The notes below the pieces were generated by a model. It saw only the letters and a list, made by a program, of their open reading frames with translations. It was not told the origin of the DNA and did not search any database. A DNA stretch of 64,000 bases from Leucaena leucocephala. Lineage: Eukaryota > Streptophyta > Magnoliopsida > Fabales > Fabaceae. The stretch spans positions 31,641,001 through 31,705,000 of the forward strand of contig CM073519.1 in the NCBI GenBank assembly GCA_037074615.1. Direction: 5' to 3'. Below, in pieces: positions 1-9,977 of this stretch; within the stretch, counting starts at the first letter, position 1, and every line of letters starts with the position of its first letter. Made by a program: the position numbers and the translations under genes.

Positions 1-380
1 GATAGACTTCAGGATACACCTTCTTGCTTAACAACGGTGCCATATGTTGGAGTAGCAAGAAACAGACGTGTATTGCTTTACACTCTATGGAAGCTGAGTT
101 TATTGCATGCACTGCAACAGCACAAGAGGCTATTTGACTAAAGAGATTTATCAAACACCTAGGATTTGGGAACGAGAGTACCAATCCGGTGTTGATACAC
201 TGTGACAATACTACAGGTATAGCCTACACAAAAGACCCTAAGTATCATACCAAGACCAAACACATTGATATAAAGTATAACTTTGTGAGGGATTATATAG
301 CACAAAAAATTGTAACTGTACAATACATTTCAACCAAGTGTATGGTTGCATATCCCCTGACCAAGCCAATAGGCAAATAA
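1..380 (+). pseudogene. Copia RNase H, decayed 3' end of pol
   Basis: This is the C-terminal RNase H part of a Ty1/Copia polyprotein whose upstream part lies outside the window. In the frame of base 3 it shows the family landmarks: SGYTFLLNNGAICWSSKKQ, the catalytic-region motif SMEAEFIA, then IHCDNTTGIAYTKDPKYHTKTKHI and the usual ending DPLTKP-like YPLTKPIGK. An in-frame TGA at 135-137 replaces the conserved Trp of the EA-W-LKRF motif (TGG to TGA), and a TAG stands at 3-5, so it is a dead copy. Its sequence differs clearly from the three Copia elements A, B and C, so it belongs to another Copia lineage. Identification as Copia RNase H is secure; the lineage is not. Confidence 0.88.
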
Positions 381-907
381 ACATTTGAGAAATATGTAAA
401 AGCCATTGGCATGTTAAAAATGTAAAGTTGCAGACTATCCAAGAATGCGTGAGAAGCAAGGAACATTTGAATTTGAAACGACGGAGTTAGATACAGTTAT
501 CTAACTCCCCTCCCTATAAGCTATATATACATGCATTCTTGGACAGAAGAAAATGTTGGTTAAAAAGCATAAAATTCCTCTATTTCTGACGCTCTGTTTA
601 ATTATTCTCCATTCAGTACATTTGCCATGTAACCGTGACTGGGAGCCTTCCATAGTGCTCTAGTCTTTGTGTGGGTATCCTGTGAGTCAACAAAGGATTC
701 CAGGTACGCCTAAAACCTTCAGTAAGATTTAACCAATTAATTTCCATAATGTGTAAAATGATTAATAAAATAAAATATAATCTAATTAAGATCAATTAGA
801 CATAATTCATCACTAAAAGGACTAAGTAAATATGATAAAAATATATAAAAATGTGATTTATCGATAACAACATGCGTGACGGTGACGATGATAAAATGGA
901 TGGAGAT
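381..907. other. Unassigned flank, possible decayed Copia 3' LTR
   Basis: Position immediately after a Copia pol end suggests this is the polypurine tract and 3' LTR of the same element. A TATA-like stretch lies near 518-530. I could not find convincing TG...CA borders or a target-site duplication. No gene is visible. The stretch ends at the TSD (GCTAG, 908-912) of the X solo LTR. Confidence 0.35.
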
Positions 908-980
908 GCTAGTGTAATGGCTCTGAAATTTCGCATATATAAATATATATTCTTACAGTAAAATTACAAGAGGAAGTGGC

Positions 981-1032
981 TAGCTGAGTGGTTGCTAGTA
1001 GTGTAGTTAAACTGGTCCCCTATTCGAGTACC
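981..1032 (+). promoter_or_regulatory. Pol III box A/box B-like pair in X LTR
   Basis: TAGCTGAGTGG (981-991) fits the box A pattern of tRNA genes. A box B-like CTATTCGAGTACC (1020-1032) follows about 30 bases later. The opposite-strand X LTR has the same arrangement at 37714-37770. The full stretch does not fold into a complete tRNA cloverleaf that I can see, so this is a tRNA-related motif pair rather than a tRNA gene. Whether it is transcribed is unknown. Confidence 0.4.
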
Positions 1033-1464
1033 AGCAGAAGTAGGATTTTATTTTCATTTTTAAACATGTGAAATTACCAAACTACCCTTGTCCTTTTTAT
1101 TTCTACAATACGTTTCCTCCTGCCATTTTTGTGCAGAGTTTCTGTGAGGGAGTGAGATCAGAGGAAGGTGCAACGAAGATTAGTAACACCAAACTACTAC
1201 TACTGGTACAAAAGTCATCACCTTGCATAGGTTACCTTCCTCCGTCCATGCTGCCACCACTAGTGTTATCATTTACTTTACAGCTACTGTCGTCATTTAA
1301 GGAACAGAGCTAGAGCGGGAATAGAGAAGTGTTACAGAATGTGGAAGAAAAGGAAAGGCAATTGATGGTTGCTGTAGGAGCACGTTGCCATTAGTTATAT
1401 GTTGTTTAGGGCGTTGACTATAGGCGTTGTTGCTGCTATCATCACTATTATCTTCTATCACTCT

Positions 1465-3337
1465 TGTAAGGAATTGGAAGACACGCAGCGAAAATTAATT
1501 TAAAAATTTTTCCATTCCTTGCCAGGATCTACCGTATGTGTTTAAGTCAAGTGGGAAGAAGTATTACCCTTAGTGTGCCTCAGCGACTTCCACAGCTTTC
1601 AGTCACGACGTTCACAGCTTCTCTCTGCGGCTCGTGCTCCCTTTCTGATCACAAGAAGTCGACGACTCAGGTCGGCTTCCTCTACTGGTATCCACACGAA
1701 TAGCGTTCCAACCACGAACGACGTGCTAGCGTCTCTTGTCCCTCCAAGGCTTTCTCAAGAGTTCGTCCTCTCCGTCTCTATTTCGGCAGTTTCTTATCTG
1801 CAAACCTTTTGCAGAGTCCCCTTCGGCCTTTCTATGTTCTATATGTTTCTCTCTGCAAAACGCAGCTCCTAAAATCAGATATATAGGATGCTCTGCGTTT
1901 TTCTCTATCCACCGAATTGGATTTTTGAAGTTAATCTTATTTTAATTCCAAAATTAATACAATATCATATATTGTATAATTTTATAAGAAACTAATTAAA
2001 TAAATAATATCAAATCCGTCCTACAGATTTAATTACCCATTTATTTAATTTTAAATAAAGATGAGACTGAATTATTTTTGATTTATTCTCATAAATCAAA
2101 TTTGAGATATCCTATCAATTTGAATTTCGAATTTCAAACGTGATAGAGATTTAATTTATCATTATAAATTAAATCTTATAAATATCTCTTATATGAGATA
2201 TCCTATCAATTTGAATTTCGAATTTCAAACATGATAGAGATTTAATTTATCCTTATAAATTAAATCTTATAAATATCTCTTATATGAGATATCCTATCAA
2301 TTTGAATTTCGAATTTCAAATGTGATAGAGATTTAATTTATCCTTACAAATTAAATCTCATATATACATATAATGTATATATACGAATTTATATATATAT
2401 ACGAATATAAATATAAATAAATATATATACATCTATCCTGGATCATTCATTGAATCTGGACATGTCTTAGGTTCAATGAATCTGGACATCATAGCTCGTG
2501 TTGGGCTATTTTGTGTGCGACCCTGTAGGCCCATATGAAGTTGGCAGTGGGCCATTTGCTATACTAGCCCACAAGTCGCAAGCGGTCTCTAGCAAGACAT
2601 AACGACTACCCAAATCATATGAGGATCGATAAACGATGTAACCTTTTATACAACCATATCATGTCCCTTCTGTCACGCGATATTTTAGTCATGGATGAGG
2701 CATGGATAATGTCATCCTCCTATTCCTGACCATTACTTTCTCGATCCCTGAGTAGTCTGACTATAGAAATGGAACTACCTTTCCATTATAGTATGGCCAT
2801 ACATTTCTCAGACTCACTCATCGAGGGGCCCAGTAATATCTCTCTACGAATGTGAGGGACAAATTCCATCTTGATCATTCACATTCCTCCGCATGAAAAA
2901 CCACTAAGCCCGAACATAGTCTTTATGATCACTCGGTCAAAAGTGACTTTTGACTAGGTCAAAGCTGAGCATTTTGTCATGTAGGAATCCATGATGATCT
3001 CAGGTCAAAGGGCGTATTGACATGGTTTGTATATGAGAGAAGCTTATGACGTTACCCATGCAGTTCTCTCATAGCAGGTCGGTCCAGCACCTTGTACTCT
3101 TACATGTGCTTATGACTTTGATTTATATCTCTATACATCTTTCAAAGTCATACTGGTCTTATTTCATCTGTGCTCCCGCATAGATGATCGACTAGGGACA
3201 TTTAGGATAATATCATGAATTATCCAAGGATGATCATCATAGTAAACATGCAAATAATATGATAACTCAATTAATAAATTCATAAATCAATAATGTTCAT
3301 AAAACAATGATTGGCCCCTAGGGCACGTTTTCCAATA
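1465..3337 (-). repeat. 3' LTR of Copia B
   Basis: 1873 bp, ending (in element sense) CCTTACA at 1465 and beginning TATTGGAAAACG at 3337. It is about 91 bp shorter than the 5' LTR of the same element because it has three instead of four copies of the 91-bp internal tandem unit (about 2105-2350). Other scattered substitutions separate the two LTRs, so the insertion is older than A. The reading frames here, such as 1573-1872, recur as fragments in the other LTR copies and are not genes. Confidence 0.93.
2105..2350 (-). repeat. 91-bp tandem units in B 3' LTR (3 copies)
   Basis: Three successive copies of an AT-rich unit built from short palindromes. One is GAATTTCGAAATTC-like; another pairs TTTAATTTAT with ATAAATTAAA; a third is TATCTCTTATATGAGATA. 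Homologous arrays stand in every LTR of this family, with three or four units. Confidence 0.85.
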
Positions 3338-3348
3338 ACCTCCCACTT
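3338..3348 (-). promoter_or_regulatory. Polypurine tract of Copia B
   Basis: AAGTGGGAGGT on the minus strand, directly before the 3' LTR. It is identical to the tract in A (13965-13975) and C (34974-34984). By analogy with other LTR retrotransposons it primes plus-strand DNA synthesis. Confidence 0.85.
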
Positions 3349-3351
3349 GTA

Positions 3352-6300
3352 TTAGGTACAATCATTAATTTGAGTAATTCCCATTGACCTAACATGACGC
3401 TCATGCTTTGCCTGCACAACTGGCTTTGTTAGAGGATCAGCAACATTGTCTTCTCCTGCTACTTTGCATATCTTTATATCACCTCTATCGTTGATTTCTC
3501 TGATGAGATGAAATCGCCTGAGTATATGCTTGGTCCTTTGATGTGACCTAGGCTCTTTGGCCTGTGCAATAGCACCGCTATTATCATAGAGCAAAGTTAT
3601 TGGATCTGAGATGGTAGGTATCACCCCTAGTTCTGTGATGAACTTCCTGATCCAAACTGCTTCCTTAGCTGCATCAGATGCTGCTATATACTCAGCTTCT
3701 GTCACAGAATCTGCTACAGTGCCCTGCTTAGAGCTCTTCCAGCTTACTGCTCCATTATTGAGGAGGAATATATATCCAGACTATGATTTTTGGTCATCCT
3801 GGTCAGTTTGGAAACTGGCATCTGTGTAACCAGTTACACAGAGTTCGTCATCCAATCCATCATAGACCAAGAATAAGTCCTTAGTCCTTCTTAAGTACTT
3901 AAGGATATTCTTGACAGCAGTCCAATGGCCCTCACCAGGGTCCTGTTGATATCTGCTAGTCATACTCAAGGTAAACGAGACATCTGGACGAGTACATAAC
4001 ATGGCGTACATGATAGATCCTATGGCCGAGGCATATGGAACTTTACTCATGCGACCTCGCTGATCAGATGTACTAGGACATAGGTCTTTGCTGAGGTGAA
4101 TACTATGAGACATGGGTATGAAACCCCTCTTTGATTCGTGCATACTGAACCGCAGTATTTTATCTATGTATGTACTTTGACTGAGTCCTAGAAGTCTTTT
4201 AGATCTATCTCTATAGATCCTGATTCCTAGGATGTAGGTGGCTTCACCCAAGTCTTTCATCGAGAAAGACTTTCCTAACCAAGACTTGACAATCTGCAAG
4301 GTAGGAATGTCATTCCCAATAAGTAGGATGTCATCGACATAGAGTACCAAAAACACAACTGTCCTCCCACTAACCTTCTTGTACACACAAGGTTCATCAA
4401 TGTTTTGAAGAAATCCAAACTCTTTGACTACTTCATCAAAATGTTGATTCCAACTCCGAGAGGCTTGCTTCAGTCCATAAATGGACCTTTGAAGCTTGCA
4501 CACTTTGCCAGAGTCCTCAGAACGCACAAACCCTTCAGGTTGTGTCATGTACACATCCTCAAGGAGCTTTCCATTAAGGAAGGTTGTCTTGATGTCCATC
4601 TGCCATATTTCATAGTCATAATATGCTGCTATGGCAAAGAGGATTTTGATTGATTTGGCCATGGCAACTGGGGAAAAGGTCTCATCATAGTCCACACCAT
4701 GAGTTTGAGTAAATCCTTTTGCAACTAGTCGTGCCTTGAAGACATTTACATTGCCATCCATGTCAGTTTTCTCCTTAAAAACCCACTTGCACTCGACGAT
4801 TTTTACACCTTCAGGCGGGTCGACTAAGGTCCAAACCTTATTGTCGTACATGGATTGCATTTCAGACTTCATGGCATTAAGCTACTTCTCAGAGTTTGGT
4901 CCTACTATGGCTTCTCAATAGGTAGTCGGCTCATTATGCTCAATGAGCAACACCTCACGACTATCAGAAATCAGAAATCCATATCTCTGAGGCTGAAGTC
5001 GTGTCCTATTAGATTTACATGGACCTTGCGTGACTTGAGGAGTCTCAACAACTTGTTGTGAGTCTTCTCTATTTTCCATCTGCAGTTCTATGGTGTCTTA
5101 TGGCTCTCGAACTTCTTCGAGGTGTACCTTACTCCCACTGGTTCTTTTAGAGATAAATTCTCTTTCGAGAAAGATACCATTTCTGACAACAAACACTTTG
5201 TTATCAGCAGGGTTGTAGACGTAATATCCCTTGGTTTCCTTAGGATATCCCACAAAAAGGCACTTTGAGGATTTGGGTGCTAATTTGTCTGAGGTTTGTT
5301 GCTTAACATAGACCTCGCATCCCCAAATCTTGAGGAAAGACAAACTAGGCGTCCTCCCAGTCCATATCTCATACGGAGTCTTTTCAATTGCCTTTGATGG
5401 AACACGATTGAGTGTGAACCCAGCTGTCTCTAGGGCATGGCCCCAAAAGGAGGGCGGAAGATCTGTTTGACTCATCATGGATCGAACCATATCTAATAGT
5501 GTTTGATTCCTCCATTCAGAAACGCCATTCCATTGTGGTGTCCCTGGAGGAGTCAATTGTGAGACTATCCCACAACTCCTAAGATGATCTATGAACTCTT
5601 GGCTCAAATATTCACCACCCCGATCAGATTGAAGGGCTTTAATTGTTTTGCCAAGCTGGTTTTGTACTTCATTTTGAAATATTTTGAACTTTTCAAAAGA
5701 TTCAGATTTATGTTTCATCAGATAGATGTACACATATCTGCTGAAATCATCTATAAATGTTATGAAGTACGAATAACCTCCTCTGGCATTTGTGTTCATC
5801 GGTCCACACACATCTGTATGTATGAGGCCCAATAAATCAGTGGCCCTCTCACTGTGCCCAGTGAAAGGTGACTTTGTCATCTTTCCTAACAAGCAAGACT
5901 CGCAAGTGTCATATGATTCAAAATCAAATGAGTTTAGAAATCCATCTTGATGGAGTTTGGAAATGTGTTTCTCATTTATGTGGCCCAGACGACAGTGCCA
6001 GAGGTATGTGGGATTCAAATCGTTTGGTTTGACCCTTTTGGCGGTTATGTTATAGATATTTCCATGATTGGGTTGTTCCAAATTTAATATGTAATGATCA
6101 ACATGCAAATCACCATGAGCATAGAAAACATCATTACGATAAATAGAACATCTACTATTCCCAGCAATGGAAGTGAAACCTTCCTTATCCAAATAAGAAA
6201 GTGAAACAATGTTACTACTTAAAGCAGGAACATAATAGCAATTGTTCAAAACTAACAAAAGCCCAGTGGGCAGAACTAATTCATAAGTGCCTACAGCTAA

Positions 6301-6948
6301 CGCAGCAACCCTTGCTCTGTTTCCAACTCGTAGGTCAACCTCGCCCTTTTTCAGCTTCCTACTGTCCTTTAGTCCCTGCACATTTGTACAAATGTGAGAA
6401 CCACATGCAGTATCTAATACCCATGAGGTGGAAGTAGAAAGATGAATGTCTATAACATAAATACCTGAAGCGATAGCCCCGCTATCCTTCTTGTTCTTTT
6501 TCAGATCTTTGAGGTAGAGTTTGCAATTCCTCTTCCAATGACCGGGTTCATTGCAGAAGAAGCAGACTCCTTCCTTCTGAGGCTTTGCCTTCTTTGGTGT
6601 AGGCTTGGTTTCGGGCTTGCCTGACTCTTTGGTCTTACCTGATGAGCCATGACCCTTCCCCTTGCCTTTGCCTTTCTTTTTAGTACCCTTTCCTTTCTGA
6701 ACCATTAAAACACTACTGGGCTTCTTCTTAAGACTTGGCTTAGCAGTTTTAAGCATCCCATGCAGTTCAGAAATAGATTTCTCCATGTTGTTCATGTTGT
6801 AGTTCATGACAAACTGGTCATAACTTTCCGGGAGTGAGTTTAAGATCAAATCCGTAGCTAACTCCTGGCTCATGGGAAATCCAAGCCTCTCAAGGTGATC
6901 AATGTACCCTTTCATCTTTAAGACATGAGTACTGACTGATGCACCTTC
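3352..6948 (-). pseudogene. Copia B gag-pol, main part, four nonsense codons
   Basis: Reading from 6948 down, this holds the second half of Gag, the CCHC zinc knuckle (CFFCNEPGHWKRNC), protease (WVLDTACGSH), the integrase zinc region and core, reverse transcriptase (YVDDILLIG) and RNase H, ending at 3352. The frame is kept throughout but is stopped by TAA at 5098-5100, TGA at 4915-4917, TAG at 4882-4884 and TAG at 3781-3783. Compared with A these arise from CAA, CGA, TGG and CAG, all C-to-T or G-to-A changes. One His codon is also missing in the DKIL-RFSMHE stretch. The right edge is the insertion point of A; the rest of gag continues at 15979-16367. No functional polyprotein can be expected. 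Confidence 0.95.
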
Positions 6949-8951
6949 TGTTGGAAATCGTGCCCTAGGGGCCAATCATTGTCTTATGAACATTATTGAT
7001 TTATGAATTTATTAATTGAGTTATCATATTATTTGCATGTTTACTATGATGACCATCCTTGGATAATTCATGATATTATCCTAAATGTCCCTGGTCGATC
7101 ATCTATGTGGGAGCACAGATGAAATAAGACCAGTATGACTTTGAAGATGTATAGAGATATAAATCAAAGTCATAAGCACATGTAAGAGTACAGGGTGTTG
7201 GACCGACCCGCTATGAGAGAACTGCATGGGTAACGTCATAAGCTTCTCTCATATACAAACCATGTCAATATGCCCTTTGACCTGAGATCATCATGGATTC
7301 CTACATGACAAAACGCTCAGCTTTGACCTAGTCAAAAGTCACTTTTGACCGAGTGATCATAAAGACTATGTTTGGGCTTAGTGGTTTTTCATGCGGAGGA
7401 ATGTGAATGGTCAAGATGGAATTTGTCCCTCACATTCGTGGAGAGATATTACTGGGCCCCTCGATGAGTGAGTCTGAGAAATGTATGGCCATACTGTAAT
7501 GGAAAGGTAGTTCCATTTCTATAGTCAGACTACTCAGGGATCGAGAAAGTAACGGTCGGGAATAGGAGGATGACATTATCCATGCCTCATCCATGACCAA
7601 AATATCGCGTGACAGAAGGGACATGATATGGTTGTATAAAAGGTTACATCGTTTATCGATCCTCATATGATTTGGGTAGTTGTTATGTCTTGCTAGAGAC
7701 CGCTTGCGACTTGTGGGCTAGTATAGCAAATGGCCCACTGCCAACTTCATATGGGCCTACAGGGTCGCACACAAAATAGCCCAACACGAGCTATGATGTC
7801 CAGATTCATTGAATCTAAGACATGTCCAGATTCAATGAAAGATCTAGGTGAATGTATATATATATTTATTTATATTTATATTCGTATATATATAAATTCG
7901 TATATATATATATATATTATATATATGAGATATATGAGATTTAATTTATAAGGATAAATTAAATCCCTATCATGTTTGAATTCGAAATTCAAATTGATAG
8001 GATATCTCATATAAGAGATATTTATAAGATTTAATTTATAAGGATAAATTAAATCTCTATCACGTTTGAAATTCGAAATTCAAATTGATAGGATATCTCA
8101 TATAAGAGATATTTATAAGATTTAATTTATAAGGATAAATTAAATCTCTATCACGTTTGAAATTCGAAATTCAAATTGATAGGATATCTCATATAAGAGA
8201 TATTTATAAGATTTAATTTATAAGGATAAATTAAATCTCTATCACGTTTGAAATTCGAAATTTAAATTGATAGGATATCTCAAATTTGATTTATGGGAAT
8301 AAATCAAATATAACTCAGTCTCATCTTTATTTAAAGTTAAATAAATAAGTAATTAAATCTGTGGGACGGATTTAATATTATTTTATTTAATTAGTTTCTT
8401 ATAAAATTATACAATATATGATATTGTATCAATTCGGAATTAATATAAGATTAACTCCAAAATCCAATTAGGTCAGGTGTAAAAACGCATAGCATCCTCT
8501 ATATCTGATTGGAGGAGCTACGTTTGAAAATAACATAGAACACAAAAGGCCGAACGGAATCTGCAAAAGGTTTGCAGACAAGAAACTGCCGAAATAGAGA
8601 CGGAGACTTGTGAAAGCCTTGGAGGGACAGGAGACGCTAGCACGTCGTTCGTGGTTGGAACGCTGTTCGTGTGGATACCAGTAGAGGAAGCCGACCTGAG
8701 GCGTCGACTTCTTGTGATCGGAAAGAGACCACCGTCCGCGGAGAGAATCTGTGAAGGTCGCTGAGGAACACTCCGTCGATTTCTTGCGATCAGAAAGAGA
8801 TCACCACCCACGTAGAGAAGCTGTGAAATTCGCTGAGCAACACTAAGGGTAAGGATTCTTTCCACTTGACTTAAACACATACGGCAGATCCTGGCAAGGA
8901 ATGGAAAATTTTTAAAGTTTATTTCCGCTGCGTGTCTTCCAATTCCTTACA
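6949..8951 (+). repeat. 5' LTR of Copia A
   Basis: TGTTGGAAATCG...CCTTACA, 2003 bp. It contains a candidate TATA box TATAAAAGG at 7635-7643, an AT-rich microsatellite-like stretch near 7855-7925, and four 91-bp tandem units from 7938. The minus-strand frame at 8518-8880 recurs in the other LTR copies only because the LTR itself is repeated. Confidence 0.96.
7938..8283 (+). repeat. 91-bp tandem units in A 5' LTR (4 copies)
   Basis: Units start near 7938, 8028, 8119 and 8210. Each has a TTTAATTTAT/ATAAATTAAA stem, an AATTCGAAATT-type palindrome and ATATCTCATATAAGAGATAT, so each unit could fold into several hairpins as RNA. The last unit diverges into a related TTTGATTTATGGGAATAAATCAAA stem. 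Confidence 0.88.
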
Positions 8952-9977
8952 GTGGTATCAGAGCCATGCCGTTTTGTGTTTAAGTTAGGCTTGATTTGTG
9001 ATTTATATGATATATGTTATTAGTAGCCGATCATATAATAAGCGTTGTATGTGTGACATATATGGAATCCTTGTTATGTTATTAGTAGCCGATCATATAA
9101 TAGCGGGACCGCCGTAGCTACCTGTTCGTAGCGCAACATAACCGTAACATATGTTACTTTGTAAATGTTTTTTGCCCTTCGATTAGATCTGAATATTGAT
9201 TCTTGAATGTTTGGGTATGGTGAACAATATGGCTCTAGATTACAAGTGTTGTAATTTTTAAAAATACGGCCTGCGTGTCGTGCCTTCCTCTATATACTCT
9301 CAATGTACCTTCTCCTCTCATCTCACTCCCCTCGAATGTTAAAAGAGGTTTCTATATGTAATTTCTCTTTTCTTACTAGAGAGCTCCTCTCATTGGCTTG
9401 AGGGGACTTAGGATAGGTGAGCCATATTGTATCACGTTTGAATTATGCATCTTATGATTAGATCAGCACATGCATATTACTTGTATGAGATACGAACTGA
9501 GAAACATGCGTTTTATAAACCAGATAGTTAAATTAGGCCCTCTAAAAGAAATCTTAAGTCATAATGCTGTCAATTTATGAACACTTGTCAAAACCTTGAT
9601 CGCTCAATTGTGGACTCCACCAAAGTGGGTGCTTTTGAGTTATCTTGGGGAGATAAGCAAAGAGTAATGGTGCTACTCTCATAGGTTCATTATTGTTTGA
9701 CTTAATTGAGATTAACAAAACGGTTTTGGATCTCAAGGCATTAGATGGGATTAGAACATGCCAGATCATATGATGATAGGATCCCATGAATATCTAAGAG
9801 TTACATTTGATGTAATTGGTAAAGGTGTTACCTACCTAAATAACTTAATCTAAGCGTCCTGCCAAAGCGGACTTAAGTTTGAGCCAAATATGGATCTTAG
9901 CCCACTAACTATTGCATTGAGGGTTGTTTATTTAGTGGGAGATTACTAATTACATTGCATATTTTAATTGTAGAATC
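8952..9977 (+). other. Leader of Copia A, with 28-bp repeat and deletion
   Basis: About 1.0 kb of untranslated leader between the LTR and the gag start. It is about 210 bp shorter than in C and 170 bp shorter than in B. A 28-bp segment appears twice (9013-9040 and 9075-9102), and the second copy runs straight into AGCGGGACCGCC, so the GC-rich palindromic block kept by B and C is missing. The rest, down to AGAATCATG, is nearly the same as in C. The minus-strand frame at 9575-9787 is not supported as a gene. Confidence 0.8.
8953..8964 (+). promoter_or_regulatory. Primer-binding site of Copia A
   Basis: TGGTATCAGAGC, one base after the 5' LTR, is the standard complement of the 3' end of plant initiator tRNA-Met. 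It primes minus-strand DNA synthesis. Confidence 0.95.

Noticed and set aside
975..1040. tRNA gene
   Set aside because: Only box A/B-like motifs are present; I could not form an acceptor stem or anticodon arm.
2105..2350. CRISPR-like array
   Set aside because: The repeats are head-to-tail 91-bp units without unique spacers, in a plant LTR.
8518..8880. 120-codon minus-strand frame seen in several LTRs
   Set aside because: It recurs only because the LTR recurs, is shortened or broken in other copies (for example 29295-29606), and has no domain.
9575..9787. Conserved antisense frame in the Copia leader
   Set aside because: It is shared only by common descent of the leaders, without a recognisable motif; there is no evidence for an extra gene such as an envelope.
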